DNA of 64,000 nt from Algoriphagus aestuariicola (GTDB lineage: Bacteria > Bacteroidota > Bacteroidia > Cytophagales > Cyclobacteriaceae), in contig NZ_JAFKCW010000005.1 of NCBI RefSeq assembly GCF_017254835.1, forward strand, positions 62,001 to 126,000, in the 5' to 3' direction. This document shows, piece by piece, positions 7,808-17,197 of this stretch (position 1 is the first letter of the stretch; every line of letters begins with the position of its first letter). The position numbers and the translations under genes were made by a program. The notes beneath the pieces were generated by a model. It worked only from the letters and a program-made list of their open reading frames with translations. It was not told the DNA's origin and did not search any database.

Positions 7808-8464
7808 TTAAAGCTTGGGTACTGGTTTGAGGTTGAGGTCTTCAAGATTTTTTCGCAGTTGGTTCATGAATTTGTCTCCCGGGTCCGTCTTCACGGTCCG
7901 ATAGTTTGGATCGGCTTCCTTCCAAAGTTCGGTGGTCTGGAAGTTTTGGTACTCGTGGTGCCCGATCACATAGTCGATGGGATATTTTCTCTTCAGATAT
8001 CGGACGAGTTGTTCATTGGCTTTGAGTTGGGCTTTGGTCAGCGGCATGTCATCGCTGCCGATGTTTTCGACGCCGATGGCGAGGTAGTTTAAGCCAATTG
8101 TGTGCCGAGCGAAGGTGGTATCCGGGAGTAGCCTAAAAATCGTCCCATCCCGGTCGATGAGAAACTGGCTCGAGACGTTCAGGTTGCTGGCACCGGTCAG
8201 GTCAGCCCTGCCTCCTAACAGCGGAGGGTCAAACACATCAAATGTCACTTCAATATTGTCAATGGCCGTCCAATGCACCACGACCATTTGCGGTTCGATC
8301 GTCGCGGCACTTTGCTCCAGTCCATGTCGGTCTTTCAAGTATTGAAGGGAGAGTTGTTCTCTTTGTTCGTTCCAAGTTATGGGTTTGTCGATGATACGGA
8401 AAGTCCCCTTGGGACTACAAGAGAAGGCAAAAAGAGTAAATAGAAGGAGGACGGACTGACGCAT
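7808..8464 (-). CDS. N-acetylmuramoyl-L-alanine amidase, AmiD-like lipoprotein
   Basis: 218 aa. The signal ends in lipobox FAFSC (Cys16). The Amidase_2 fold shows a zinc ligand in VVVHWTAID (H64), the conserved glutamate in AIGVENIG (E133), and late H169/H170 plus D194 in TDPGDKF. AmiD-type enzymes cut the MurNAc-L-Ala bond in murein and anhydro-muropeptides. It is the first gene of the recycling operon (amidase, GHL10, GNAT, AmpG, GH3), so its promoter lies in 8465-8609. Confidence 0.87.
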   Translation of the reverse strand: MRQSVLLLFTLFAFSCSPKGTFRIIDKPITWNEQREQLSLQYLKDRHGLEQSAATIEPQMVVVHWTAIDNIEVTFDVFDPPLLGGRADLTGASNLNVSSQFLIDRDGTIFRLLPDTTFARHTIGLNYLAIGVENIGSDDMPLTKAQLKANEQLVRYLKRKYPIDYVIGHHEYQNFQTTELWKEADPNYRTVKTDPGDKFMNQLRKNLEDLNLKPVPKL

Positions 8465-8609
8465 TTTTACAGGATTTGGCTAAAATCACTTCAGGGGACT
8501 AAACTAGGCAGAAAAAGGCAGGAAAGGAATCAAGCGAAATGGAAAAGCTCCAGCTGCGATTGCCCAAGACGGCACATAGCAGCAGGGTTTGGCTTGTCTT
8601 GCGCCATAA

Positions 8610-8642
8610 AAAAACAAACGACCCCACAAAAGGTGGGGCCGA
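8610..8642 (-). terminator. Intrinsic terminator after the cytochrome c gene
   Basis: Read on the minus strand, a stem of ggccccac / gtgggg with a short loop is followed by a T-rich tract (gtttgttttttt). It lies 24 bp downstream of the cytochrome c stop. Confidence 0.75.
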
Positions 8643-8666
8643 TGTGCATCTGATTCTTAGGTAATC

Positions 8667-9659
8667 TTATTTGCTGGAGGCTGTAAATTTGACCACCTCG
8701 TTTTTGATTGGCTGGATAGTCTTCAGATAGGCGTAGATGGCCTTGAGGTCTTCTTCCTTCATCCCGGCATACATGGTCCAAGGCATGATGGTGTTGAATT
8801 CGCCTGGCCCAACCTTGGGATTGACGTAGCCGGAATCCGTATACTGTTTGAATCTGGCTACAAATGCCCCTTCATCCCATGCGCCAATTCCTGTATCAGG
8901 GCATTGCGTAATGTTGGCAGAAGTGACGATGCTTCCATCCGGAAAGGGAAACACCCTGCCTCCGGCAAAAGCCACGTCTGGAAGGATTACACCTTGGGGA
9001 CTCAATTGGGTGTGGCATTCGATACAGCCGGAGGCATTTACCAAATATGCCCCGTAGGCGACTTGGTCGGTCGGAGAGGGTTTGGAGGTCATCTCTGCGT
9101 TTTTAGGCATGGTCCGCAGAATCAGACTGACTGGGAAGTCGGCCTTGGAGTCCGGGATTTCTGTCTGTACCGAAGGCAAGGAACGAATATAGGCGATGAT
9201 GTCATAAATATCCTCAGGATCCATTCTGCCATAGTAGGAATAAGGCATCAGGGGGAACATGGGCCTGCCATCGTTGGTCACTCCGGTTGTGATTAAACGG
9301 AAGAGTTCCCCATCGGTATAGTCCGATATGCCATGCGGTGTGATGTTTTTGGCGAAAAATACACCAGGTAGGCCCATTTCATGGTCAAACCGGTCTCCTC
9401 CAGCGCCTAGGGTGCCCGGCATCGGAGGACCTGAAAACTGGGAAAAATCCCTAGTCGAATGACAGTCCATGCAGACTGTGACGTGGTTGGCGAGATAGGA
9501 ACCGCGCTCAATGCGTTCCTGGGAATAATCAATGCTGATTTCTTGGGGTGGGTCGACTTTCGGGAAACCTAGCTGCAAAAAAGCGAAAGCTCCGATCACT
9601 AGCAGGACTAGGATGCCGAGCAGGTACGCTGCGACTTTGAGGATTTTTTTCATTGGCAT
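8667..9659 (-). CDS. Membrane-anchored diheme c-type cytochrome
   Basis: 330 aa with one N-terminal membrane anchor (about residues 5-30) and two class I heme sites, CMDCH (63-67) and CIECH (212-216). Probable axial methionines follow each domain (for example GRPMFPLMPY and NTIMPWTMY). The two-domain plan resembles cytochrome subunits of periplasmic alcohol or sugar dehydrogenases and thiosulfate-type cytochromes. It would carry electrons from a periplasmic dehydrogenase to the respiratory chain. No partner gene is fused or adjacent, but a sugar-oxidation GMC gene lies 5 kb to the right. Partner assignment is not possible from sequence alone. Confidence 0.85.
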   Translation of the reverse strand: MPMKKILKVAAYLLGILVLLVIGAFAFLQLGFPKVDPPQEISIDYSQERIERGSYLANHVTVCMDCHSTRDFSQFSGPPMPGTLGAGGDRFDHEMGLPGVFFAKNITPHGISDYTDGELFRLITTGVTNDGRPMFPLMPYSYYGRMDPEDIYDIIAYIRSLPSVQTEIPDSKADFPVSLILRTMPKNAEMTSKPSPTDQVAYGAYLVNASGCIECHTQLSPQGVILPDVAFAGGRVFPFPDGSIVTSANITQCPDTGIGAWDEGAFVARFKQYTDSGYVNPKVGPGEFNTIMPWTMYAGMKEEDLKAIYAYLKTIQPIKNEVVKFTASSK

Positions 9660-9861
9660 TTTAAAATTGGTTCCTTAAAATTTAGGCATAATCTTATGTA
9701 TTGGGAATTAATGTCTTACAAAATGTTTTTCATTGTTTGAAAAATGTAACTTTTTCTTGAATAGGTGTCATTGGCCAAATTTCAAAGGCTTCTCCCAATT
9801 GGCATTTCCTGCATTTTTCATTTCGGTACAATTTGTATTTTGCCTCAAAAACCAACCTTAC

Positions 9862-11286
9862 ATGAAAAAGTACTTACTACAATCCCTCTTCGTGCTTTCG
9901 TTTTCGCCGCTCTTTGCACAGGATGAGGTGCTGAAAAAGCTCGATTCCAGAGCGGAGTTTTATGGCGATATCGCCAAGCAGATCTGGAATAATCCGGAAC
10001 TGGGATACCTTGAAACCAACAGCTCAGCGCTTTTGCAAAAGACCTTAAGCGACGCTGGATTTAAGGTTACCGCCGGCGTCGCGGACATCCCGACGGCCTT
10101 TGTGGCGGAATATGGATCCGGCAAACCCGTAATCGGCATCATGGCGGAATTTGATGCGCTGCCAGGAGTATCACAGAAAGCGGTTCCTTTTCGAGACCCT
10201 GTCGTGGTAGACGGTGCGGGCCATGCCTGTGGACACCATCTTTTTGGGGCTGCCTCTGTCGCTGCCGGAATATCGGTGATGGACTGGATGAAAGAAAATA
10301 AAATCGCAGGTACTATCCGTGTGTACGGAACCCCAGCCGAGGAAGGGGGAGGGGGCAAAGTCTACATGGCGCGCGCTGGACTGATCGCTGATGTGGACGT
10401 CATGCTTCACTGGCACCCAAGTTCCCAAAATGCTGCGGGCGCAACCTCCTCGTTGGCAAACATTTCTACCAAATTTCGATTTTATGGTGAAGCATCCCAT
10501 GCCGCTGCAGCTCCCGAACGGGGCAAATCTGCTTTGGACGCTGTGGAGGCAATGAATTTTATGGTGAACCTGATGCGGGAACATGTGCCCATGCAGACCA
10601 GAATGCATTACGTGATCACCCGCGGTGGTGAAGCACCAAACGTGGTGCCCGCCTTTGCAGAATCCTATCACTACGTCCGCCACCCGGACGCTTTGGTGGT
10701 GAAGGAGATTTTTGCAAGGATGGTCAAGGCTGCGGAGGGTGCGGCTTTGGGTACCCAAACCCGGATGGAATATGAGGTGATCAATGGAGTATATAACCTC
10801 CTGCCCAACGAAACGCTGGCTAGGATCATGCACAAGAACCTGGAGCAGGTAGGAGGGATCAACTATACTCCAGAGGAAAGGGTCTTTGCCGAGGAAATTA
10901 TCAAAACCTATCCTGTGGGTGTAAAGGTAAGTCCCGATGACGCCACCAAAATCGCTCCCTTTGTGGTTTCTGAAGAAGGCGGTGGGGGATCTACGGATGT
11001 GGGCGATATTAGCTGGCTAGTGCCGACTGTAGGTCTTGGCGCGGCTACTTGGGTGCCTGGTACCTCTGCCCATACTTGGCAAGCTGTGGCGGCTGGAGGT
11101 ATGAGCATAGGCCAAAAAGGAATGATGGTCGCTGCAAAAACGCTTACCCTCACTGCGATGGATATTTTCAAAGATCCCTCTGTGACCGAGAAAGCCCTGG
11201 AGGAATTGAATAGAAGAAGGGGAGAGGGATTTTCTTACGAAGCCTTGGTGGGAGATCGAAAACCACCCTTGGATTACAGAAAGTAA
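9862..11286 (+). CDS. Secreted M20 family amidohydrolase (AbgB-like)
   Basis: 474 aa from the ATG at 9862, which begins a signal peptide (MKKYLLQSLFVLSFSPLFAQ); the upstream open frame has no signal and was rejected. Metal-binding motifs of the M20/amidohydrolase family are present: GHACGHH, GTPAEEGGGGK, LHWHPS, and a C-terminal AHTWQ. The family hydrolyses N-acyl or peptide bonds of small substrates; AbgB-like members act on p-aminobenzoyl-glutamate-type amides. It is divergent from the cytochrome gene with about 200 bp between them and appears monocistronic. The substrate is unknown. Confidence 0.87.
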   Translation: MKKYLLQSLFVLSFSPLFAQDEVLKKLDSRAEFYGDIAKQIWNNPELGYLETNSSALLQKTLSDAGFKVTAGVADIPTAFVAEYGSGKPVIGIMAEFDALPGVSQKAVPFRDPVVVDGAGHACGHHLFGAASVAAGISVMDWMKENKIAGTIRVYGTPAEEGGGGKVYMARAGLIADVDVMLHWHPSSQNAAGATSSLANISTKFRFYGEASHAAAAPERGKSALDAVEAMNFMVNLMREHVPMQTRMHYVITRGGEAPNVVPAFAESYHYVRHPDALVVKEIFARMVKAAEGAALGTQTRMEYEVINGVYNLLPNETLARIMHKNLEQVGGINYTPEERVFAEEIIKTYPVGVKVSPDDATKIAPFVVSEEGGGGSTDVGDISWLVPTVGLGAATWVPGTSAHTWQAVAAGGMSIGQKGMMVAAKTLTLTAMDIFKDPSVTEKALEELNRRRGEGFSYEALVGDRKPPLDYRK

Positions 11287-11462
11287 ACCCTAGCTTGGAG
11301 AGGGGATCAGCAATGTCTGAATTCCACATTTTAGCCTGAAGATCTCCGCCACAGCGGTCAGACGATGGGAGGAGCTGAAGTGTGAATTTCGTTTGGTCTT
11401 CAGAAAAAGGCTTATTGTATTTTGATGGTGCAGTCGAGTATTTAGCATATACGTTGCAGAAA

Positions 11463-13805
11463 ATGAATTCTTTCTCCAAGCACTTTTGCATTGCCCTGAT
11501 TTCATTGTTTTGGGCGCATTCTTCTTTTTCATTTCAAGATACGAGCTTTGCTCCGCTTCCCAAGATCGGGCTCGTGTTGAGCGGAGGAGGAGCCAAAGGC
11601 ATGGCTCACGTCGGCGTGATCCGGTCTATGGAAAAGGCAGGCATACACCCTGACTACATAGTCGGCACGAGTATGGGATCGGTAGTGGGAGGCTTGTATG
11701 CCTTGGGTTACAATGCGGATGAGCTCGAAAAGATCATCCGATCCATAGACTGGGAGCTGATTATTTCCAATCGTGTGGGCTTTGAAAAAATCGCTTTTGA
11801 GGAAAAGGAATATTACAACAGATACCTGCTCGAGCTCCCAATGAGGCAAGGCAAGATCAGTCTTCCTTCGGGCCTGATTGAAGGACAGGTACTTTCCGAA
11901 ACGCTTCACTACTACACTTGGCCAGCTAGGCAATATGAGTCTTTTGATGACTTTCCGATTCCTTTTCGGTGTATCGCCACGGATATCAGTACCGGAAAAC
12001 CCATCATTTTTGACAAGGGATATCTACACGATGCCATTCGGTCCAGTATCGCCATCCCCACCGCATTTACCGCGTTCAATCTCGACAGCACCATGGTCGT
12101 GGATGGAGGCGTGGTCAACAATTTCCCGGTCGATGTGGTACGAGCAATGGGCGCGGACTTCGTGATCGGCGTCAATGTCAGCGACGAGGACTTTTTGGCC
12201 GCGGACAAGCTGGATGGCTTTGGGGCCATCCTGATGCAACTTTCCATGGCAGCTTCGCTCGGCGTCACCGGGGAAAATATCGCGCAGACAGATATCTATA
12301 TCAAGCCGGACTTGGGGCCGTATGGTACAGCGAGTTTTGGGGATTTTGATGCAATCTTGAAAATCGGTGACAAGACCGGGGAAGCGTTTTACCCCCAGTT
12401 CAAGCATCTTGCCGACAGTTTGGGGATTTCGGTACCTTCCCCAGGTATTGGTTTGGAGGGGTCTCCCATTTCCTTTGACAGGATAGAAGTGAGTGGCAAC
12501 CGTATTTTCCCCACGTCACTGATACTTTCAAAGCTGGCCATAGATCCAGGCAAAGAAGTCTCTCGTGAGGATATTCAAGATGGGATCAACCGGGTATTTG
12601 GAATGAATGGATTTTACAAAGTCGATTACAGCCTGGTCCGGGGTGATTGGCAGCATTTTTCCCTCCTGATCCGGGTAAAGGAAAAGCCGAAACAGTTGCT
12701 TTATACTTCCTTTCACTATGACCATCAGTTTTCTGCAGGAATTGTCTTGAATTACACTGCACGTGACTTAATAGGCAAATCCTCTCGAACCGTTTTCATT
12801 GGCGATATCAGTCAGAATCCAAAATTCAGGTTTGACTACTACAAATATGTCGGCGGCAACAAGAAGTATGCGTTCAACTTCCGAACCAACTACCTTAACC
12901 AACAAATTCCAACCTACATGGATGGGAAGGAGGACAATATCTTCATTTCCAAAAACACACGTGTGGAGGCGCAGATGATCTCAACTTCCTCCCTGAAAGA
13001 GTCCGTTTCCTTTGGGTCGGTGTTCGAAAATATCAAGGCCAAGTACCGATTTGGCAATTTCATCTCAGACGATCTAAAGAATGCCTATCAACGCTCCCTC
13101 GGCCTACGATTTCGCTATTATAGAAACTCACAGAACGACCGAAACTATCCAACCAAAGGGGCCGAAGGGCTGATCGAGACGGTGCTCAACATGAAGCAGT
13201 GGATTGGCGTCAATCTGGTGTCAGGGATCGATTCGGTCACACTCGATGTGGAAGGAATCCCTGTGGAGGTGCCTGTTTCGGTCATTCAAGACCTGGTCGA
13301 AGGCCTTACACCAGATAGTCATGGGGTGATCTATGGGCGGTATTCTAAGTTTTTCCCAATAAGTCCAAAGCTACAGTTTAAACCCTCGGTGGCCGCTGGT
13401 ATGGTGATTTCCCAGGAAGAGGGGGACAAGATCTTCCAGGACTTCTATGTCGGGGGATACCAAAACGTCCGATTTGACGACAATCCATTTTGGGGATTAA
13501 ACTATGCCGAGGTCCAGACGCCTAATTTCCTGAAGATCGGAGCGGATTTCCAGTACGTGCCAGTCCACAAGGTCTATTTTCGGGCTGGGGTCAATTGGAT
13601 GGGATACAGTCAGCAATATCCGTTCGACGAAGCGGACTGGCCCAACAAGATCTTTCAGGACGATTATTATCTGGGCTTTGGTGCTGATGTGAGCTATGCC
13701 TCCATCCTCGGCCCCATCACGCTGGGGATATCCAGCAATTCTGAGGACCGTGTCATTCGCTACTATCTTTCTATAGGCCTTTCCTTTAACTATTCGGATC
13801 GGTAG
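11463..13805 (+). CDS. Patatin-like phospholipase with POTRA and outer-membrane barrel (type Vd-like)
   Basis: 780 aa from the ATG at 11463, which starts a signal peptide (MNSFSKHFCIALISLFW...). The patatin domain has the oxyanion loop SGGGAKG (40-46), the nucleophile S70 in GTSMG and catalytic D214 in DGG. A POTRA-like segment (about 340-420, ISFDRIEVSGNRIFPTS) and a 16-strand-type BamA/Omp85 barrel follow to the C-terminal YLSIGLSFNYSDR. This patatin-POTRA-barrel order is that of type Vd secretion proteins such as PlpD and FplA. It probably displays or releases a phospholipase A at the cell surface. Whether the patatin domain is cleaved cannot be told. Confidence 0.87.
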   Translation: MNSFSKHFCIALISLFWAHSSFSFQDTSFAPLPKIGLVLSGGGAKGMAHVGVIRSMEKAGIHPDYIVGTSMGSVVGGLYALGYNADELEKIIRSIDWELIISNRVGFEKIAFEEKEYYNRYLLELPMRQGKISLPSGLIEGQVLSETLHYYTWPARQYESFDDFPIPFRCIATDISTGKPIIFDKGYLHDAIRSSIAIPTAFTAFNLDSTMVVDGGVVNNFPVDVVRAMGADFVIGVNVSDEDFLAADKLDGFGAILMQLSMAASLGVTGENIAQTDIYIKPDLGPYGTASFGDFDAILKIGDKTGEAFYPQFKHLADSLGISVPSPGIGLEGSPISFDRIEVSGNRIFPTSLILSKLAIDPGKEVSREDIQDGINRVFGMNGFYKVDYSLVRGDWQHFSLLIRVKEKPKQLLYTSFHYDHQFSAGIVLNYTARDLIGKSSRTVFIGDISQNPKFRFDYYKYVGGNKKYAFNFRTNYLNQQIPTYMDGKEDNIFISKNTRVEAQMISTSSLKESVSFGSVFENIKAKYRFGNFISDDLKNAYQRSLGLRFRYYRNSQNDRNYPTKGAEGLIETVLNMKQWIGVNLVSGIDSVTLDVEGIPVEVPVSVIQDLVEGLTPDSHGVIYGRYSKFFPISPKLQFKPSVAAGMVISQEEGDKIFQDFYVGGYQNVRFDDNPFWGLNYAEVQTPNFLKIGADFQYVPVHKVYFRAGVNWMGYSQQYPFDEADWPNKIFQDDYYLGFGADVSYASILGPITLGISSNSEDRVIRYYLSIGLSFNYSDR

Positions 13806-13912
13806 ATAAAGTCGAGTTAAATTCCGCAGGTGTAATACTGTGCCAATTTTTCATCGCCTTTTTTCAAAAAAATCTATATTGTCTTTCAGTGTTTGCCCAA
13901 AATGCCAAAAGT

Positions 13913-14452
13913 ATGAATAGAAGAAAATCCCTTAAGGTCATCGGTGGATCCGTGGCCGGAATCGCGGGCCTTGCCCTGTTGGAGTGGAAATGGCAGATTC
14001 TGGATCGACTGAGTCACAAAGGCTTTTTCAGCTTCGAAGAGGAGCAGATGATCATGGCGATCGCAGATACCTTTATTCCGGAGGGCCATCCCCCGATTTT
14101 ACCCATACCAGATGCCAAACCTATAGGAGCAATCAGCACGGGGACGGATCAGTTTCTGATCAAGCTTTTCGAAAAATGCTACGAAAAGGAGGATCAGGAT
14201 TTGATCAAAACAAAGTTGAAAGCTCTGGACGAAGCAGGTTTTTTGGATCTTTCCCAAGAGGAAAGGGAACAAACGCTTCTCGCGCTCAAGTCCTCGGAGG
14301 ATGAAGAAGATAAAGAGTTTTTTGACCTGATGCGCTCCAATACCATTATGGGTTTTACCACGGTCAAAGAGGTGATGGTCGAGTACCGGCATTATCAAAT
14401 CGCGCCGGGCTACTACAAAGGATGTGCGGATGTACCTGCCGATAGACTCTAA
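13913..14452 (+). CDS. Gluconate 2-dehydrogenase subunit 3 family protein
   Basis: 179 aa from the ATG at 13913, chosen because it starts a twin-arginine-like leader (MNRRKSLKVIGGSVAGIAGL). The mature part matches the small subunit 3 of membrane gluconate-type dehydrogenases (MIMAIADTFIPE, then helices with charged repeats). In characterised systems this subunit chaperones or stabilises the FAD-dependent GMC catalytic subunit and takes part in its Tat export. The GMC gene follows 11 bp downstream, so the two almost certainly form one enzyme. Confidence 0.85.
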   Translation: MNRRKSLKVIGGSVAGIAGLALLEWKWQILDRLSHKGFFSFEEEQMIMAIADTFIPEGHPPILPIPDAKPIGAISTGTDQFLIKLFEKCYEKEDQDLIKTKLKALDEAGFLDLSQEEREQTLLALKSSEDEEDKEFFDLMRSNTIMGFTTVKEVMVEYRHYQIAPGYYKGCADVPADRL

Positions 14453-14463
14453 ACCCAAACGCC

Positions 14464-16158
14464 ATGCTACAAAATTCAAAAGAAAAGCGAACCTACGATG
14501 CCATCGTCATTGGCTCGGGAGCATCAGGCGGCTGGGCCGCCAAGGAGCTATGTGAGAAGGGGCTCAAAACACTAGTGCTCGAACGAGGCAGGATGGTTCG
14601 CCATATCGAGGACTATCCAACCGCTTCCAAGGCTCCTTGGGAATTTGAGTTTCGAGGAGTTGTGCCTATCGAAAAACGTTCCGGTATTGGCGGAGCAAAT
14701 TGGCAGCGTGAAGAAACCATGCACTGGACTTTGGCGCAGGATGAGCAACCCTATATCGAGGAAAAGCCCTTTCGCTGGTTTCGAGGGTATCATGTTGGAG
14801 GCAAATCCCTGTTGTGGGCGAGGAGCACTCAGCGTTGGTCGGACTTTGATTTTGACGGGCCGGCTAGGGATGGTTTTGCCGTTGATTGGCCGATCCGCTA
14901 CAAAGACATAGAGCCTTGGTACACTTACGTGGAGACTTTTGTGGGATTCGCTGGCAGCAAGGACGGTTTGGATGTATTGCCGGATCAGGTGGTGCAGCCT
15001 GGTTTTGAGTTGAGTTGCGTAGAAAAATACTATGCCGAGCAACTGAAGGAATTGTATGGAGACCGGTATTTGATCCAAGCACGTTGTGCCCACCTGACCG
15101 ATCCCCAAGAGATTCACCGCCAACAGGGGCGAAGTCGGTGCATGAGTCAGAACATGTGCAATAGAGGGTGCATCTACGGAGGCTATTTTTCGGCCAACGC
15201 TTCAACCTTACCTTGGGCAGAAAAAACGGGGAACCTAACTCTACGGCCGGATTCGGTGGTTGAGTCGGTGATTTATGATGAGCAAAAAGGAAAAGCGGTT
15301 GGCGTAAGGATCATCGATCGCCATACCAAAGAAGCGATTGAGTTTTATGCCAAAGTAATTTTCCTCAATGCGTCGACCTTGAATTCCAATGCTATTTTGC
15401 TTAATTCCAAGTCTTCCCGCTTTCCAAATGGACTCGGCAATGACAACGGGTTGATGGGCAAATTCATCACCTGCCACAATTATCGCGGAAGCGGAAACGC
15501 TACTTTTGAAGGATTTTTGGACAAATTCAACGACGGACGAAACCCAGGACATGCCTATGTGCCGAGATTTAGGAATGTTTATAGGCAAGACACGGATTTT
15601 CTGAGAGGCTATGCCATTGGGATGTTTGCAGGTCGGCAGTTGGAAGGCAACGTTGATCTAATTGGGGATGCTTTACGTGATCATTTGCTCAATCCCAAAT
15701 ACGGACTTTGGAGCATGTCTGCCTGGATGCAGGGGGAAATGGTACCTGAGGAGTCCAACCATATCCGACTTTCTCCCGATGAAAAAGACAAATATGGAAT
15801 ACCCAAGCTCATCATGTCGGTGGAATGGAAAGACAACGACGACAAGATGACGGCTGATTTCGTCCAGCAGCAAAGCGAAATGTATGAGCGAATGGGTTTC
15901 AAAAACATCAATGTCGTCGACAGGGGTTCTCCCCCGGGCTCCGATATCCATGAGATGGGCGGCGTTCGCATGGGGCATGATCCAAAGACTTCCTTACTCA
16001 ACAAGTATAATCAGCTTCACCACTGCAAGAACGTCTTCGTCACGGATGGGGCTTGTATGACCAGCGGCAGTACCCAGAATCCTACGCTGACCTTTATGAC
16101 CTTAACTGCCCGAGCCGCAAATCATGCGGTGGAGGAGTTGAACAAATCGAATCTGTAG
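14464..16158 (+). CDS. GMC family FAD-dependent oxidoreductase (sugar or polyol dehydrogenase)
   Basis: 564 aa. The FAD-binding motif is AIVIGSGASGGWAA (13-26), and the GMC C-terminal signature is present (HEMGGVRMG, then STQNPTLTFM). It has no leader of its own, as expected if it is exported with the Tat-carrying subunit 3 encoded just upstream. Cysteines C226, C232 and C236 (CMSQNMCNRGC) have the spacing of the 3Fe-4S-binding cysteines reported for FAD-dependent glucose dehydrogenases. The enzyme probably oxidises a sugar in the periplasm, perhaps to a 3-keto sugar, which would suit the secreted isomerase encoded next. The substrate is inferred. Confidence 0.87.
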   Translation: MLQNSKEKRTYDAIVIGSGASGGWAAKELCEKGLKTLVLERGRMVRHIEDYPTASKAPWEFEFRGVVPIEKRSGIGGANWQREETMHWTLAQDEQPYIEEKPFRWFRGYHVGGKSLLWARSTQRWSDFDFDGPARDGFAVDWPIRYKDIEPWYTYVETFVGFAGSKDGLDVLPDQVVQPGFELSCVEKYYAEQLKELYGDRYLIQARCAHLTDPQEIHRQQGRSRCMSQNMCNRGCIYGGYFSANASTLPWAEKTGNLTLRPDSVVESVIYDEQKGKAVGVRIIDRHTKEAIEFYAKVIFLNASTLNSNAILLNSKSSRFPNGLGNDNGLMGKFITCHNYRGSGNATFEGFLDKFNDGRNPGHAYVPRFRNVYRQDTDFLRGYAIGMFAGRQLEGNVDLIGDALRDHLLNPKYGLWSMSAWMQGEMVPEESNHIRLSPDEKDKYGIPKLIMSVEWKDNDDKMTADFVQQQSEMYERMGFKNINVVDRGSPPGSDIHEMGGVRMGHDPKTSLLNKYNQLHHCKNVFVTDGACMTSGSTQNPTLTFMTLTARAANHAVEELNKSNL

Positions 16159-16289
16159 ATGTCAACCGTCGACTGTTCACTGCTACTGACTGAGAACCTC
16201 AATCCTCAAAGCTCTGATCGAATCACTAAGACTTAAAATGATTTCCTCGCCAGCGGACTATGGTTCGTCGGCTTTGTAAAAAATAACCT

Positions 16290-17156
16290 ATGAAAAAGAA
16301 CTTTACGCTTTTAGTCCTCGCTCTCGCTTGGATCTTCTGTCCCACAGAAACATTTTCCCAAAAGAAAGGGGATCCCATGTTACAAGTGCCGCTTGGGATT
16401 GCTTCCTACACCTTTAGAAACCATTGGAAAAATGGAGTGGAGCCTACTTTGGATATTATTCAAAAGCTGGGATTTACCGAGTTTGAAGGAGGTGCGCCGC
16501 AGGGAGTTTCTCCAGAGGACTTCAAGAAAATGCTCAATGATAGAGGGATTTCAATTCCATCTACCGGTACCGGATTTGAACTGTTGGAGTCAGATCCCCA
16601 AGCGGTAGCCGATCGGGCAAAAGCTCTGGGGGCGAGTTATGTCATGTGTGCTTGGATACCCCACAAACGCGGAGCGTTTTCCAAAGAAGATGCGGATCGT
16701 GCGATTAAAGCTTTCAACGAAGGAGGAAAAGTGTTGAAGGAAAACGGGATTACGTTCAAGTACCATGTGCACGGCTATGAGTTCCAGCCATATGGGGATG
16801 GGACGCTCTTCGATTACTTGGTCGAAAATACAGATCCTCGATATGTTTCTCTGCAAATGGACGTGATGTGGACGCATTTTGGAGGAGGTGATCCCGTTGC
16901 CTTGTTAAAGAAGTATGGAAACCGCTGGGTGTCATTGCATCTGAAGGATTTCAGAAAAGGCGCACCCAAAGACATGAGTGGACTAACCGGCCCCGAAAAC
17001 GACGTGGCACTCGGAGAGGGCGAATTGGACTTCCCAGGGATCCTTAGAGAGGCTAATAAAATAGGCATCAAACACATGTTTATAGAAGACGAAAGTGATC
17101 ACGAACTAGAGGCTTTGCCAAAGAGCATTGCCTATCTCAAGAGTCTCACGTATTGA
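16290..17156 (+). CDS. Secreted sugar phosphate isomerase/epimerase-like TIM barrel protein
   Basis: 288 aa with a signal peptide (ending about residue 23, TFSQ). It is an AP-endonuclease-2/xylose-isomerase-like barrel. Probable metal ligands lie in KYHVHGYEF, LQMDVMWTH, SLHLKDF and FIEDES. The export signal is at odds with action on sugar phosphates and suggests a periplasmic substrate. The gene follows the GMC oxidoreductase by 131 bp on the same strand. Secreted barrels of this kind often sit with GMC or Gfo/Idh/MocA oxidoreductases in Bacteroidota, consistent with processing of keto-sugars. The exact reaction is unknown. Confidence 0.82.
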   Translation: MKKNFTLLVLALAWIFCPTETFSQKKGDPMLQVPLGIASYTFRNHWKNGVEPTLDIIQKLGFTEFEGGAPQGVSPEDFKKMLNDRGISIPSTGTGFELLESDPQAVADRAKALGASYVMCAWIPHKRGAFSKEDADRAIKAFNEGGKVLKENGITFKYHVHGYEFQPYGDGTLFDYLVENTDPRYVSLQMDVMWTHFGGGDPVALLKKYGNRWVSLHLKDFRKGAPKDMSGLTGPENDVALGEGELDFPGILREANKIGIKHMFIEDESDHELEALPKSIAYLKSLTY

Positions 17157-17160
17157 TTTG

Positions 17161-17188
17161 AAGTCCTAATCCCGGACTTTTTCTTTTA
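17161..17188 (+). terminator. Short intrinsic terminator after the isomerase gene
   Basis: The inverted repeat aagtcc (17161-17166) / ggactt (17174-17179) with a 7-base loop is followed directly by tttctttt. The stem is only six pairs, so termination may be partial. Confidence 0.5.
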
Positions 17189-17197
17189 ATTAAGGGC

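Noticed and set aside
10171-10833. Minus-strand open frame (220 codons) opposite the M20 amidohydrolase
   Set aside because: The metal-binding motifs of the M20 enzyme are on the other strand; this frame is Cys/His-rich only as a complement artefact.
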